Below, in pieces: positions 8,728 through 18,449 of a stretch of 64,000 nucleotides of DNA. Position 1 is the first letter of the stretch; every line of letters starts with the position of its first letter. Source of the DNA: Schizochytrium sp. CCTCC M209059 (Eukaryota > Sar > Bigyra > Thraustochytrida > Thraustochytriidae); NCBI GenBank assembly GCA_000818945.1, contig KN805451.1:28825-92824 (forward strand), read 5' to 3'. A program made the position numbers and the translations under genes. Under the pieces are notes generated by a model that did not search any database, was not told the origin of the DNA, and saw only the letters and a list, made by a program, of their open reading frames with translations.

Positions 8728-11700
8728 ATGAACCCAAACCAGTATCCGAATCAGGCGCCGCCTGGACGCGGCTATCCTGTGCAGCAACCGCAACAGCAGC
8801 CGCCGCGGCCTGTGCCCGGACGTGGATATCCGACCCCTGGACAGCAACCGCCGCAACAGGCGCCCCCTGGACGTGGCTATCCGCAGCCGCAACAGCCTGG
8901 ACGTGGCTATCCTCAAAGCTTTCAGCAGCAGCCACCAGGCCGAGGGTACCCGGCAGCGTCGTCGGCTGGAGGAAACATGCCGCCGCGGCAAGCTTCTGCC
9001 GGAGGACCGCCGATGAACATGCGTCAGACGCCTCCTCCGCAGCAGCAAAACACGCCTCCGCCGGGCGGCCAGCCGCCGGGCGGCGCCAACGGTTTTGGCG
9101 GTCCCCCGAGAGGCTACGCAGGTCAGTCCGTAGCGAATGGTAGTGGCCCGCCGCGGCCCTCGCACACTCCCTCGCCTTCGCAGTCTCCAATGCCGGGCCG
9201 CGGCTACCCGAGCAGCCAGCCGCAGCAAGCCGCGTTGACTCAGCAAATGGGTAACATGTCTCTCCGGCCAGGCACAAGTTCTTCGACATCCACGCCGCCG
9301 CCCATGCAGCACGGCGGCCCGCAGATGCAGCGCCCACCTTCGGCACCCTCATCCGGGGGTCCGCCTCGTCCTGGCATGATGCAGCAACAGCAACAGCCTC
9401 CGCGCCCGCCTTCGCAATATGGAGGCATGCAGCAAGGCTCAATGCCACCACCGCCTCAACAGCAAGGGAACATGCACCAGGGAATGCCGCCGCCGCCTCA
9501 GCAGCAGCAGCATCAGCAGGGCAGCATGCAGCAGACTATGCCACCGCCGCCACAGCAAGGTGGGATGCAGCAACAGCAGCAGCAGCAGCCCCCCCAATTT
9601 GGAGGCATGCAGGCCCCGCCTCCGCCCTCCAAACCCGCCTCCCAGCAGAACCAAGGCATGTATGGCCAACGGACGATGCCGCCCCTGCAGCAGCAACCAC
9701 CGCCGCAAATGCAGCCTCAGCAACAGCAGCAAATGAACCGCTCTCAGGTCCAGCAAGCTGTTCTAGACCCCGCAGCGCAATGCGACAAGGCGTGGCTCGA
9801 CCCAACGCTGAGCAAGTTTCCGACCTCAGATGCGCTTTCAGAGCAGTCCGCGCTGCCCCTTGGATGCATTCTTCAGCCCCTTGCCGAGCACCCAGACGGC
9901 AAGGAACCTCCTGTAGTGAACTTTGGATCCGTGGGCGTGGTGCGGTGTCGCGCGTGTCGTGCGTACATTAACCCTTTTGTCATTTGGCTCGAGAACGGCC
10001 GGCGTTGGAAGTGCAACCTCTGCAACCGAGACAACGAGACGAGCACGCTGTATTACTCTCACCTGGACGCAAATGGACAGCGCGCCGACCGCATGGAGCA
10101 CCCGGAGCTGAGCCAGGGCTGCATTGAAATTATGGCGCCCTCGGAATATATGGTGCGACCGCCCCAGGCACCCGTCTACTTTTTCGTGATTGATGTCTCG
10201 TTCGAGGCCGTACAGTCGGGCATGCTTGCCACAGCCGTGAAGGCCATTCAGGAGTGCCTCGACAAGCTGCCTGGCGCGCCGCGCACGCAAGTGGGCTTTA
10301 TCACCTATGACTACGCAGTGCATTATTACAGCCTCAACAGCAACCTTTCTCAGCCCAAGATGTTCGTGGTGAGCGACTTGGACGAGCTATTCCTTCCATG
10401 CCCCGAGGACCTGCTGGTGAACCTTGCAGACTCTCGTGAGGTCGTTGACATGCTGCTGGACTCGTTGCCGCGTATTCATTCCAAGAGCCAGACGCACGAC
10501 ATTGCGTCTGGATCTGCGATCCAGGCCGCCTACCGCGTGATGGTCCACATTGGAGGCAAAATGATCGTCTTTCAGTCAAAGCTGCCGACCTTGGGCAAAG
10601 GCAAGCTCGCGCACCGCGAGAACGTGCGGCTCCTGGGAACCGACAAGGAGCACACCCTGTTTCAGCCGGCCGATGCCTTTTACCAAAACACTGTCAGCGA
10701 AATGGGCAAGAACCAAGTCTCAATCGAGCTCTTTCTCACGCCAACAGCATACTGCGACGCGGCGTCGCTGCACTCGCTGGCCAAGTCCACGGGCGGCCAG
10801 CTCCACTTTTTCCCTCGCTTCACGAGCCAGCGGCACGGCCAGGCGTTTGCCGAGGACGTCAAGCGCACACTGACCCGCGAGATCGCTTGGGAGGCAGTCT
10901 TGCGTCTGCGGGCCTCGCATGGCGTCCGCGTCACGGGATTTCACGGCAACTTTCAGCTGCGTGGAAACGATCTTATGCAGTTGCCCACTTGCGATGCTGA
11001 CGCTACGTACGCGCTCGAGTTTCGTCACCAGGAGAAGATGGTCACCTCAGGCGTCGTCACGCTGCAGGGCGCACTCTTGTACACGAACTCGAACGGGCAG
11101 CGACGCATTCGCGTGCTCACGACGGTGCTTCCCGTTACCTCGACAGTCTCTGACCTGCACGCTTCGGCGAATCAGGACGCTATTGCGGCTTTCATTTCCA
11201 AAAAGGCTTCGACGGAGGCCTTTTCGATGGCGCTGCCGCAAATTCGCTCCAAGATGCAAAACTTTTGCGTCAATGTCTTGCGCGCAAGCAAGTCGTCCAT
11301 GAACAGCATGCCATACGGTCAGCCGCCTGGCATGATGATGCCTCAGCAACAGTACCAGCAGCAGCAGCAGCAGCAGCAACAGCAGGGGCCTCAGCTGCCT
11401 GAGAGCATGTCGCTCCTTCCCTTGTACGCGATGGCCCTGATCAAAAGCCCTGCATTTCGCGGCGGCGACCATGTCGGCTTTGACGAGCGCATTAACTTTT
11501 TGCACGCTGTTAATCGCATGTCGCGCGCCAATTGCGCCCTCTTCCTGTACCCGCGTTTGTACGAGATGCACTCCATGACACCCGACTGCGGACGGCCCGT
11601 GGCGGTGCCCGCAAACAACCAGGACGCGCCTCTCGAGGCTGGAACGCTGCGTTTGGGTGAAAACCAGCGCATCAAGCTGCCGCGCCTGGTGAACTTGTCT

Positions 11701-12090
11701 GCCGGTAGCCTCAACTCTTCTGGGGTCTTTTTGCTCGACAATGGGCTCGAGCTCATGCTTTGGGTTGGCCGAGGTGTGGACGCTCGACTGGTGCAAGCCC
11801 TCTTTGGTGTCCCAACGCTCGACGGAATTGATGGCGGCGTGCTCCGCGTCGAGAGGCAGCCTGACGACAACGACATGAAGCAGCGTATTTGCAACATCAT
11901 TGATGGTCTCCGTGGCTCGTGCAAGGGGACCTTCCAGCAGATTCAGGTCATCAAGGAGGGCGATCCTCTTGAGATTCGTTTCCGCTGGTTTCTCGTCGAA
12001 GACCGCGCCTCCTTTACGGGAGGCTCCTTCTCCTACGATGAGTTCATTGGCAACTGCCAGCGTCTCAGTCTTCAGGCGCCGCAGCGATAA
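8728..12090 (+). CDS. SEC24: COPII coat protein Sec24
   Basis: The 1120-residue product is the cargo-selecting subunit of the COPII coat, which forms ER-to-Golgi vesicles with Sec23, Sar1 and Sec13/31. The first ~340 residues are Pro/Gln/Gly-rich with repeated PGRGYP units, as expected for the disordered Sec24 N-terminus. The zinc-finger cysteines are Cys407, Cys410, Cys429 and Cys432. The Sec23/24 trunk (PVYFFVIDVS), beta-sandwich, helical region and C-terminal gelsolin-like domain (SSGVFLLDNGLELMLWVGRG) follow in order. Length matches the family. A second glutamine run (about residues 872-888) interrupts the helical region and is unusual. The ATG at 8728 directly starts the disordered region. 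The 3' flank has A- and T-rich stretches. Confidence 0.96.
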   Translation: MNPNQYPNQAPPGRGYPVQQPQQQPPRPVPGRGYPTPGQQPPQQAPPGRGYPQPQQPGRGYPQSFQQQPPGRGYPAASSAGGNMPPRQASAGGPPMNMRQTPPPQQQNTPPPGGQPPGGANGFGGPPRGYAGQSVANGSGPPRPSHTPSPSQSPMPGRGYPSSQPQQAALTQQMGNMSLRPGTSSSTSTPPPMQHGGPQMQRPPSAPSSGGPPRPGMMQQQQQPPRPPSQYGGMQQGSMPPPPQQQGNMHQGMPPPPQQQQHQQGSMQQTMPPPPQQGGMQQQQQQQPPQFGGMQAPPPPSKPASQQNQGMYGQRTMPPLQQQPPPQMQPQQQQQMNRSQVQQAVLDPAAQCDKAWLDPTLSKFPTSDALSEQSALPLGCILQPLAEHPDGKEPPVVNFGSVGVVRCRACRAYINPFVIWLENGRRWKCNLCNRDNETSTLYYSHLDANGQRADRMEHPELSQGCIEIMAPSEYMVRPPQAPVYFFVIDVSFEAVQSGMLATAVKAIQECLDKLPGAPRTQVGFITYDYAVHYYSLNSNLSQPKMFVVSDLDELFLPCPEDLLVNLADSREVVDMLLDSLPRIHSKSQTHDIASGSAIQAAYRVMVHIGGKMIVFQSKLPTLGKGKLAHRENVRLLGTDKEHTLFQPADAFYQNTVSEMGKNQVSIELFLTPTAYCDAASLHSLAKSTGGQLHFFPRFTSQRHGQAFAEDVKRTLTREIAWEAVLRLRASHGVRVTGFHGNFQLRGNDLMQLPTCDADATYALEFRHQEKMVTSGVVTLQGALLYTNSNGQRRIRVLTTVLPVTSTVSDLHASANQDAIAAFISKKASTEAFSMALPQIRSKMQNFCVNVLRASKSSMNSMPYGQPPGMMMPQQQYQQQQQQQQQQGPQLPESMSLLPLYAMALIKSPAFRGGDHVGFDERINFLHAVNRMSRANCALFLYPRLYEMHSMTPDCGRPVAVPANNQDAPLEAGTLRLGENQRIKLPRLVNLSAGSLNSSGVFLLDNGLELMLWVGRGVDARLVQALFGVPTLDGIDGGVLRVERQPDDNDMKQRICNIIDGLRGSCKGTFQQIQVIKEGDPLEIRFRWFLVEDRASFTGGSFSYDEFIGNCQRLSLQAPQR

Positions 12091-12888
12091 ATACAAAACA
12101 AAAAAAACAAAAACTCAGAGACACATGCGCCTTTTTTCTTTTCTTTTCTTTTCCTATCTTCTCTCACCAGGTCCTCGACTATACCGTATTCACGACAACA
12201 AGGCTTGCTTGGGCTATGCTATTCAGCTCTGCCGGTCCTCGCAGCATCATCAGCCACAAGCATTAGCGCAGCGCGCGGGTCCGCGACGCTTTCTTTGCCG
12301 TGGCATAGCGCTGAGCTGAGCATCCTTCAGCGCGGCCTTGCCTTGTCTTCTCTCAGCTCGCACGTTCAGTCAGCCAGCGGCTGCGTGCTCCAAAAAGTTG
12401 TGATGTGTGATGTGTGAGAGTGGTTCAGAGTGGTTCGTTCATTCATTCATTCATTCATTCATTCATTCATTCATTCATTCGTTCATTCATTCATTCTTCA
12501 ATTCATTCGCTCGCTCATTCACTCCCTCAATACCGTCGATCATCCAGTCGCTAGTGATTGATTGATTGACCCGGCAAGCCTAACAAGCAAGCGAGCAAGC
12601 AAAGCAAGCAGATCGAAAACGAGGCGCCGCGGCCCTCGAGCAGCTTCGCAGCGCGCGCTGGGGCGAGGGAGGCCGAGGCCAGGCCGCGCGGGGACGCCGG
12701 CGCGAGCGGACACGCGTCTTGGAGAGGAAAAGATCGACGGGGCGAGCTACATCGTGTGCAGCTAGCAGGAGCAGCGAGCTAGCTGGCTGAGACCAGCACG
12801 CAAGGCCGTGGAGCAGCGAGAGCAGCAGCGAAGGCGACGCGAGGAAAGGGACGCAAAGGGGACGACGCGAGGAGGAGACGCGAAGACG
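12091..12888. other. Intergenic region between SEC24 and the TMEM161-like gene
   Basis: Holds the SEC24 3' flank (A-rich then T-rich, 12091-12165), an ATTC microsatellite (12437-12509) and GC-rich DNA leading to the next ATG at 12889. No gene is supported. Confidence 0.6.
12437..12509. repeat. ATTC tetranucleotide microsatellite
   Basis: About 16 near-perfect ATTC units with a few substitutions, roughly 400 bp upstream of the TMEM161-like start codon. Confidence 0.9.
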
Positions 12889-14439
12889 ATGGCGCTCCTG
12901 AGCTTTGACTCGCTGGTGATCTTGCTGACGCTCTTCCAGTTTAGCAGGAGCAGCGTGATCCAGGTCGGCAACTGGGCGCTCTCGTCGCTTGTGACGCTCA
13001 TTCCGGGCAATGTGGCGCAGCTGAGTGATGCCGTCCAATCGGGTGCCACCAAGAAGGAGGCGACGACGCGCAAGGGTCGCAAGTCGAGCAAAAAGGGACG
13101 TCGCAACGCTGGCGCCGCTGCCGCTGAAGAGACAAAGACAGGAGGCGAAGCTACGAGCGGCGATGCAGGGAACTCGCCCTTTTACGAAGTGCAGATGAAG
13201 TTGAACCATCTCAACTTTTACCGCGAATACGACATGGTTGCCGGACTGGGCGCCGTGGGCGTGGCATCCTTTCTCATGTCCGAAGTCGCGTATTGCCTAC
13301 TCTGGGGTGGGAATCTGCGCGGCCCGCAAACAGCGACCAGCTTTGTGCTCGGTGCTCTGGTCTTGATCAACATGGGCGTTCTTGGCCAGGTGCTGCGTGC
13401 TGCTGGCAGCGGCGAAAAGCAATACTCTCTTGCGTTTGCTATCCTCGGATTTTTGGCGTGCATGGTTCTCAACGGAATGGTTTCGGACGCCGAAGTGCTT
13501 CCCGATCTCAAGTTCGAACGTGGTTTTGCCAGCACCGAGGCCATCCCGAAATCGGTACACACCGAATTGTGGTGGAGTGTCAACCTGGGCCTTTGTCTCT
13601 TTGGCGCAATGTTTGCCTATGTCTCCTTTTTGCCGGCCATGCGCTTCGCGCGTGTGTATCACGAGACGGTCGGTCTTGCTGACCGCAAGCAGCATGTGAC
13701 GTCTATGCTGCAGCCGACGCTGGCAACTCGCATGGTTCTACATCTGAACTTCGTACTGCCTCTTCTCGTCGTGCTCTTGTACGTCGAACCGCTGTCTACG
13801 CAGCCAATTGTGGATAACCTGCTGGGCGGGGACCGCGCATTGTACGTGCGCCTGCGCTTTGGCATCATGTCTTTTGCTGCTGCGCTGCGCCTGTATCTCT
13901 TTCCGCGCATGATGCAGGGCTACGCGGACTCTGCGTACCTGGTGGTGCAATTCATGCTCTTGCATAAGGGCAAGTTTTCTGCGGAAGCCATTGTCAACAC
14001 ACTCAACGCTTCATATCGGTCCGTGTGCAGCGCTGCGATTCACTACCTGGCGCCCGCCCTGATGATGGCCTATTTGGTTCTGTTGCACGCACGTGTGCAC
14101 GAGAATGCCTTTGGACTCTGTAACCCTTGCTGGGCGCTCGCGGGGTACAATCGAACGACGGTGCCTTACACGCAGACAGCAGCAGACTCGTTGGTGCGTT
14201 CCTTGGCGGCACAGCATATGCCAGAAAGCGGCGCGCTTGTTCCTGTGGACATTTTGGCGCCGGTGCTGGAAACGATGACGGTATGGGTGCACTTTGTCTG
14301 GTTTGCATTCTCCGCTGGCGCTTTGTTGCACTGGCGCAGCGGTGGAGGTGACACGCCTCGCAAGTTTGCCATTTCAAGTGAGCTTCAGGCTGCCGCGGTG
14401 CGAGAGGCCCAGGCAGAGGCGAGCAAGAAGAAAAAATAA
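12889..14439 (+). CDS. TMEM161-family multi-pass membrane protein
   Basis: The 516-residue protein has an N-terminal hydrophobic segment, a Lys/Arg-rich loop (about residues 55-85) and about eight further hydrophobic helices. Segment order resembles TMEM161A/B: a FYREYDMVAGLG stretch where animal proteins have FLEYQWFVDFAVYSGG, then paired helices, then a LRFGIMSFAAALRLYLFPRMM motif and a late YLAPALMMAYLVLL helix matching the YLTP-type helix near the animal C-terminus. The function of the family is poorly known; animal members affect membrane excitability and stress responses. The C-terminus ends in a lysine cluster (EASKKKK), which could act as an ER-retrieval-type signal. The ATG at 12889 was chosen because the 27 residues upstream are charged and would precede the first helix. 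Confidence 0.72.
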   Translation: MALLSFDSLVILLTLFQFSRSSVIQVGNWALSSLVTLIPGNVAQLSDAVQSGATKKEATTRKGRKSSKKGRRNAGAAAAEETKTGGEATSGDAGNSPFYEVQMKLNHLNFYREYDMVAGLGAVGVASFLMSEVAYCLLWGGNLRGPQTATSFVLGALVLINMGVLGQVLRAAGSGEKQYSLAFAILGFLACMVLNGMVSDAEVLPDLKFERGFASTEAIPKSVHTELWWSVNLGLCLFGAMFAYVSFLPAMRFARVYHETVGLADRKQHVTSMLQPTLATRMVLHLNFVLPLLVVLLYVEPLSTQPIVDNLLGGDRALYVRLRFGIMSFAAALRLYLFPRMMQGYADSAYLVVQFMLLHKGKFSAEAIVNTLNASYRSVCSAAIHYLAPALMMAYLVLLHARVHENAFGLCNPCWALAGYNRTTVPYTQTAADSLVRSLAAQHMPESGALVPVDILAPVLETMTVWVHFVWFAFSAGALLHWRSGGGDTPRKFAISSELQAAAVREAQAEASKKKK

Positions 14440-14828
14440 ATGCATTTGGCCCCGAGACAAAGGAACCTTGTCCAGGCAAGTAGCTGAGTTAGTTTCATAA
14501 TCTACATTCTGAGCGTGGCGCGTCGCCATCATGTTGTTTCTTTGGGAGGAAAGAATTGCCATCCACATGTCGAGATGGGTGGAAGTTAATATGAATGGAA
14601 TCTTGTGGAGGAAGCGCAGCTGGTTGGCTGACTGGCTGGCTGGTTGGCTGGCTGGCTGGCTGGCTGGTTGGCTGGTTGGCTGGCTAGCTGTTACTACGTT
14701 GGTACTATTTTTGGAGAAACAGATTGTTTTCACGATGCGAGGAAGTGAGTGCTACCAAGCAGACACTGGTCGATATCAATTGAGTTAGTGTAAAATGGTA
14801 TTCTGCTAAAAGAGCGCGCCAGGGACGG
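14440..14828. other. Convergent spacer with GGCT/GGTT repeat
   Basis: Separates the 3' ends of the TMEM161-like gene and WRAP73. The main structure is a tandem TGGCTGGT-type repeat at about 14621-14690. No gene is supported. Confidence 0.6.
14621..14690. repeat. GGCT/GGTT tetranucleotide repeat
   Basis: About 17 tandem units alternating GGCT and GGTT, degraded at both ends. Confidence 0.85.
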
Positions 14829-16496
14829 TCAGTTGACAAGGGCAAAGGCAGTTTGCGTCTTAGATAAGAGAAGGAGCGTATCTCCAGCGGAGCTCCATTT
14901 GATACCGAGAACACCTTCACTGGGCACGGGGTCGCTGGGATCGGGGGACCAGGCGTGCGCTTGAATGAGCTCGTTCTCGCACTGTGGCGTCCACATATAT
15001 GCACAGGCCTCACCTGAAGCGATGGCAAGACGAATCTGGCATGGGTCCCACTTGAACGAGTTGACCTTACCAGAGAGCTCAAGCACGGCAAAAGGCGAGA
15101 GCATGTCCATTTTCCAAATCCAGATAACGAAGGGCTTTTGGTCGTCCCGCGTAGCAAGGAACTGACCATCAAAGCTCCAAGCGATGAGGCCAATTCCAGA
15201 CTTGGGCAGTGGTTTTTTCATGTCCGGTTTGACAACGACAAACTTGTGCACGCCGGTGCTGGAGTTGTTGGCGTTGTTGCCTGTGAGGGCCGGCGTCTGG
15301 GCCTGGTCGGTTTGGTCTGCTGCGCGTTGTGAGATCCAACGAATGCCCGAGTTTCGAAGAACAATGGAATTGGGGTGCTCGCATTCTGCGATGGGCCGCC
15401 AGGTCATTGTGTTGAGGACGCGACAGACATTGTCAAAGCTACCAACGGCAGCAAATTTTGAAGCGTTCGAGTACGCAATGGTCTTGATACCAAGCGCATG
15501 CTCGTAGGCCGAGTAGCGCGCAAGCAGACTTCCGTCAGCTGGGTTGTACACGAGCAATCGGTACTCAATGGGGCAATCGCGTATAATGATGGCATCATTG
15601 TCGGCGCTCCATACAATTTCTTCAAGATCGGTGCTGGCGACTGTGAAATGCTGAAGCTTGGCCCAGCGGCCCTTGGATGTACTGTACACGGCGACGCTGT
15701 CCTTGCACTCGCGCCGATGCGCAACAGCCATGAATTCGCCATCGGCGGAGAACCTACAGCCTTGCGACGTTGGTAGCTTGGGGTTCATAAAGATGCGCTG
15801 CGTTTCGTCGACAAGAGACCAGACGCTGAGATGGAGTTGAAAGTCGGCAATGGTGACGAGATGGCGGCCGTCTGGCGCGAGTGCGGCGTGCACGAGACCG
15901 CCGACGCCCTCGGAGACGCGGCACGTGAATGTACGGTCCTGCACAGAAAACACTTGCACGAGGGCGCGCTTGTACTGAGCGCATACAACGAGCAAAGAGT
16001 CGGCAGACCAATCGATGCTTTCGACGGTGTCGACGCAGCTGAAGCGACATTCGACCTTGAATCCTCCTGCCTCGTTTCCGGTGCCGCGCTCGATTGTGGG
16101 CACGCGAACAACGACGACGCCTGTCCCACTCGCGAATGCTGCGAGTTGGCTGTCTGGGGAGAATTTAGCAAGTCCGTGGCTTGTCCGCACGGTGAACTTG
16201 GGCTTCTTTGGCGCGAGCGCTTTCGTTTTTTCGGCGGCGGAGGCTGCGCCAGGTCTCTTGCTGCCGATGGCGCCGGGTTTTGTCATTGTTGTCGCTTTTC
16301 GCAGTTGCGAGGGAGCTGGTCTTCGCGCAGCAGCACCGGTAGCAGCAGTTCCGGCAGCGGACTTGGCCCGGGATGCGGCTGTGCTCGACGACGTTGTCGG
16401 GGCGGTCCGGGTCCGGGCGCTGGTGGTGTTGTCTCCGCCGCTGACGTTCTCGCCGTCGGCCCGGCGTCGCGCCGGGCCGCGCGTGGAGGCCTTCAT
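14829..16496 (-). CDS. WRAP73: WD-repeat protein WRAP73 (WDR8) homologue
   Basis: From the ATG at 16496 the product has 555 residues. An Ala/Thr/Arg-rich N-terminal extension of about 115 residues precedes a WD40 propeller. Segments diagnostic of WRAP73 are present: VESIDWSADSLLVVCAQYKR, LAPDGRHLVTIADFQLHLSV, MAVAHRRECKD and SAYEHALGIKTIAYS, and the last propeller blade runs to the C-terminus. WRAP73 acts at centrosomes and spindle poles with SSX2IP/Msd1-type partners to anchor microtubule minus ends, so a spindle or basal-body role is expected. The frame is open to 16682, but those residues look like leader. The N-terminal extension is longer than in animals. Confidence 0.9.
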   Translation of the reverse strand: MKASTRGPARRRADGENVSGGDNTTSARTRTAPTTSSSTAASRAKSAAGTAATGAAARRPAPSQLRKATTMTKPGAIGSKRPGAASAAEKTKALAPKKPKFTVRTSHGLAKFSPDSQLAAFASGTGVVVVRVPTIERGTGNEAGGFKVECRFSCVDTVESIDWSADSLLVVCAQYKRALVQVFSVQDRTFTCRVSEGVGGLVHAALAPDGRHLVTIADFQLHLSVWSLVDETQRIFMNPKLPTSQGCRFSADGEFMAVAHRRECKDSVAVYSTSKGRWAKLQHFTVASTDLEEIVWSADNDAIIIRDCPIEYRLLVYNPADGSLLARYSAYEHALGIKTIAYSNASKFAAVGSFDNVCRVLNTMTWRPIAECEHPNSIVLRNSGIRWISQRAADQTDQAQTPALTGNNANNSSTGVHKFVVVKPDMKKPLPKSGIGLIAWSFDGQFLATRDDQKPFVIWIWKMDMLSPFAVLELSGKVNSFKWDPCQIRLAIASGEACAYMWTPQCENELIQAHAWSPDPSDPVPSEGVLGIKWSSAGDTLLLLSKTQTAFALVN

Positions 16497-16943
16497 GGCG
16501 CCTTTGCACGCGCTACGGGCTGCCGCAAGCCCGCGACTCCGAGGCAGAGGCAGGAAATGAGCAGGGTCTGGGCCACGTAGGCGAGCTCGCGCGGCGCGGC
16601 CAGGTCGTCTGTCTCTCTTATCGATCTCTGCGCGAGCGAGCCATCTCTGACTCGCGCGCTCACGCACGACTCCCTCCGGCAACGCGACATAACCGTCGCT
16701 GGTCTGTAACCGTTATTTTTGTAACCTCTTTGGAGTGAAGGTTTTGTCGAAACAGCTTTTTTTTAAGCCCCAAAAAGAGAGTTGGTCACAGGGACCGGCC
16801 GGGTTCAACTTGATCGAGAGAGGATGGCCGTACTTTATCGTCGGAGCAGTCGGCTGGCAGTCAGACAGCGGCGATGGCCGCGCAGCCATGCAGCTTTCCG
16901 GGTTAATGATGCAGCGCGACCCGGCCGATGGCGGCTGCGTCAA

Positions 16944-16965
16944 CTCACTCACTCACTCACTCACT
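16944..16965. repeat. TCAC tetranucleotide microsatellite
   Basis: About five tandem TCAC units. Confidence 0.8.
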
Positions 16966-17705
16966 TACATCAGGCAGGCTGCTATTCCAATTTGAGCCTG
17001 TCACAGGTGTGCGCTGATAACAAATTGAGTCCCCTGATTGTGCGTAGGAGCGAGGGCGTCTCCTCGCGGCCCACTCGATCCGCCAATCAATTCCATCAAT
17101 CGAGCGCCGCGGCGCGTGGCCTCGCAGGCCTCGCTGGCCTCGCTGGGCGCGCTGGCCGGCACTGGCTCTGCGCGCGCGCCGTCAGTGACGGCGGCCGACA
17201 ATCGAGTCTCGCGCGCAAGCGCCCGGAAGTTAGTTTTGTGGACTGTCCGTTAGTTAGTTAGTTAGCTGCAGTTGATGGTTGCTGGTTGGTCGCAAAGAGT
17301 AACGTCAGTCAGCCGGCAGGAGGTGGATCCACGCCGAGCTACCGTCGTTCCCGCGAATCGAGCTCTTCGTCGCGCGGATCGTGTTGTCGGCGCGCCTGGT
17401 CGTTTGGCTCTTGCCGGCGGCAGCATTCGCGTTCGCGTCAGCCACAGCAGCAGGAGCACCAGCAGCAGATTCGGGATTGTTGGATGACAATTCCTCGTTC
17501 GAGATTCCTGGTTTGCATTTTTTCGTTCGCTCGTTGGGTGATGTGACGTCGAGGTCGATTTTCCATCGGCCCAGGCCTGTGCTCGGCCTTTCCTTCGAAG
17601 CCACGCCATCGAAGAAGGGCGGCCGCGCTGGGTGCATCGCCCGCGCCACGCGTTGGAAACCCCTTTTTTGGTGCCTGCCACCTTGAACTTCCCTCCGGGT
17701 CACAC

Positions 17706-17772
17706 TCATGCACTCATACATTCATTCATCCATTCATACATTCATTCATACATTCATTCATTCACACATACA
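17706..17772. repeat. CATT/CATA tetranucleotide microsatellite
   Basis: Interspersed CATT, CATA and CATC units over about 65 bp. Confidence 0.8.
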
Positions 17773-18160
17773 CTTCATCCATTCCTCGACGCACTCACCT
17801 CCGGCCGCGCGCGCGGTGGCGCCCGTGCCCGCGGCGGCTTCCGGGCCGGGGACGCAGGCAGCCGCGCAGGCGCTCGCACGGTCTTGGAGCGGTTAGGCAG
17901 CGAGCGGGACGGAGCGCGCGGCACGTGCAGGCACGCGCGCACGGCCTCGCCGCGCAAAGGGCGGTATTCCGCGCGCACAGTCGGGCAAAGCGCGCCGAAG
18001 TCGGCAAAGAGAGGCGCTGCAAGTGCGCAACTGACCCGAAGAAGAGAGAGAGAGGCAGGGAGAAAGGCGAAGAGGAGAGAGAGCAGGAGAGAGAGTGAGG
18101 CCTGGCTGGCACAGCGCAGCGCCTCGACCTCGGCAGCAAAACAATCAAGCCGCGGCCGCG

Positions 18161-18204
<44 letters not shown>
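18161..18204. repeat. GCAG tetranucleotide microsatellite
   Basis: Eleven perfect tandem units about 250 bp upstream of the TPR-gene start codon. Confidence 0.9.
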
Positions 18205-18205
<1 letters not shown>

Positions 18206-18326
18206 GGCGGGCGGGAGCGCACGCGCGGCGGCGAGCGGCAGCGCGCGAGCAGCGCAGCGCCGCCCGCGCAGGAGGAAGGCGCAGGCGGAGGGGGCACGCG
18301 CGGCACGTGCACGCGAAATTAGCTGG

Positions 18327-18360
18327 GCTCGCTCGCTCGCTAGCTAGCTAGCTAGCTGGC
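18327..18360. repeat. TCGC/TAGC tetranucleotide microsatellite
   Basis: A short TCGC run passing directly into TAGC units, about 90 bp upstream of the TPR-gene start codon. Confidence 0.8.
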
Positions 18361-18449
18361 TAAACGAGCGGGGGAGAGCGTGCACGCCGTGCGCAGAGCC
18401 GCGCAGAGCCGCGCAGAGCAGAGCGGGAAGAGCAGAGCAGGGCGGGGCG

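Larger units (their letters stand above)
16497..18449. other. Divergent intergenic region rich in simple repeats
   Basis: Nearly 2 kb between divergent WRAP73 and the TPR gene. It contains TCAC (16944-16965), CATT (17706-17772), GCAG (18161-18204) and TCGC/TAGC (18327-18360) tetranucleotide tracts. A frame at 17381-17686 (+) translates to a signal-peptide-like N-terminus but begins with GTG and has no recognisable domain, so it is not called. Promoters for both genes probably lie here. Confidence 0.5.

Noticed and set aside
8728..9760. Possible separate proline/glutamine-rich gene at the Sec24 N-terminus
   Set aside because: The frame runs unbroken into the Sec24 zinc finger, and Pro/Gln-rich N-termini are normal for Sec24.
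17381..17686. Plus-strand frame with a signal-peptide-like N-terminus
   Set aside because: It begins at GTG, has no recognisable domain and lies in repeat-rich promoter DNA.
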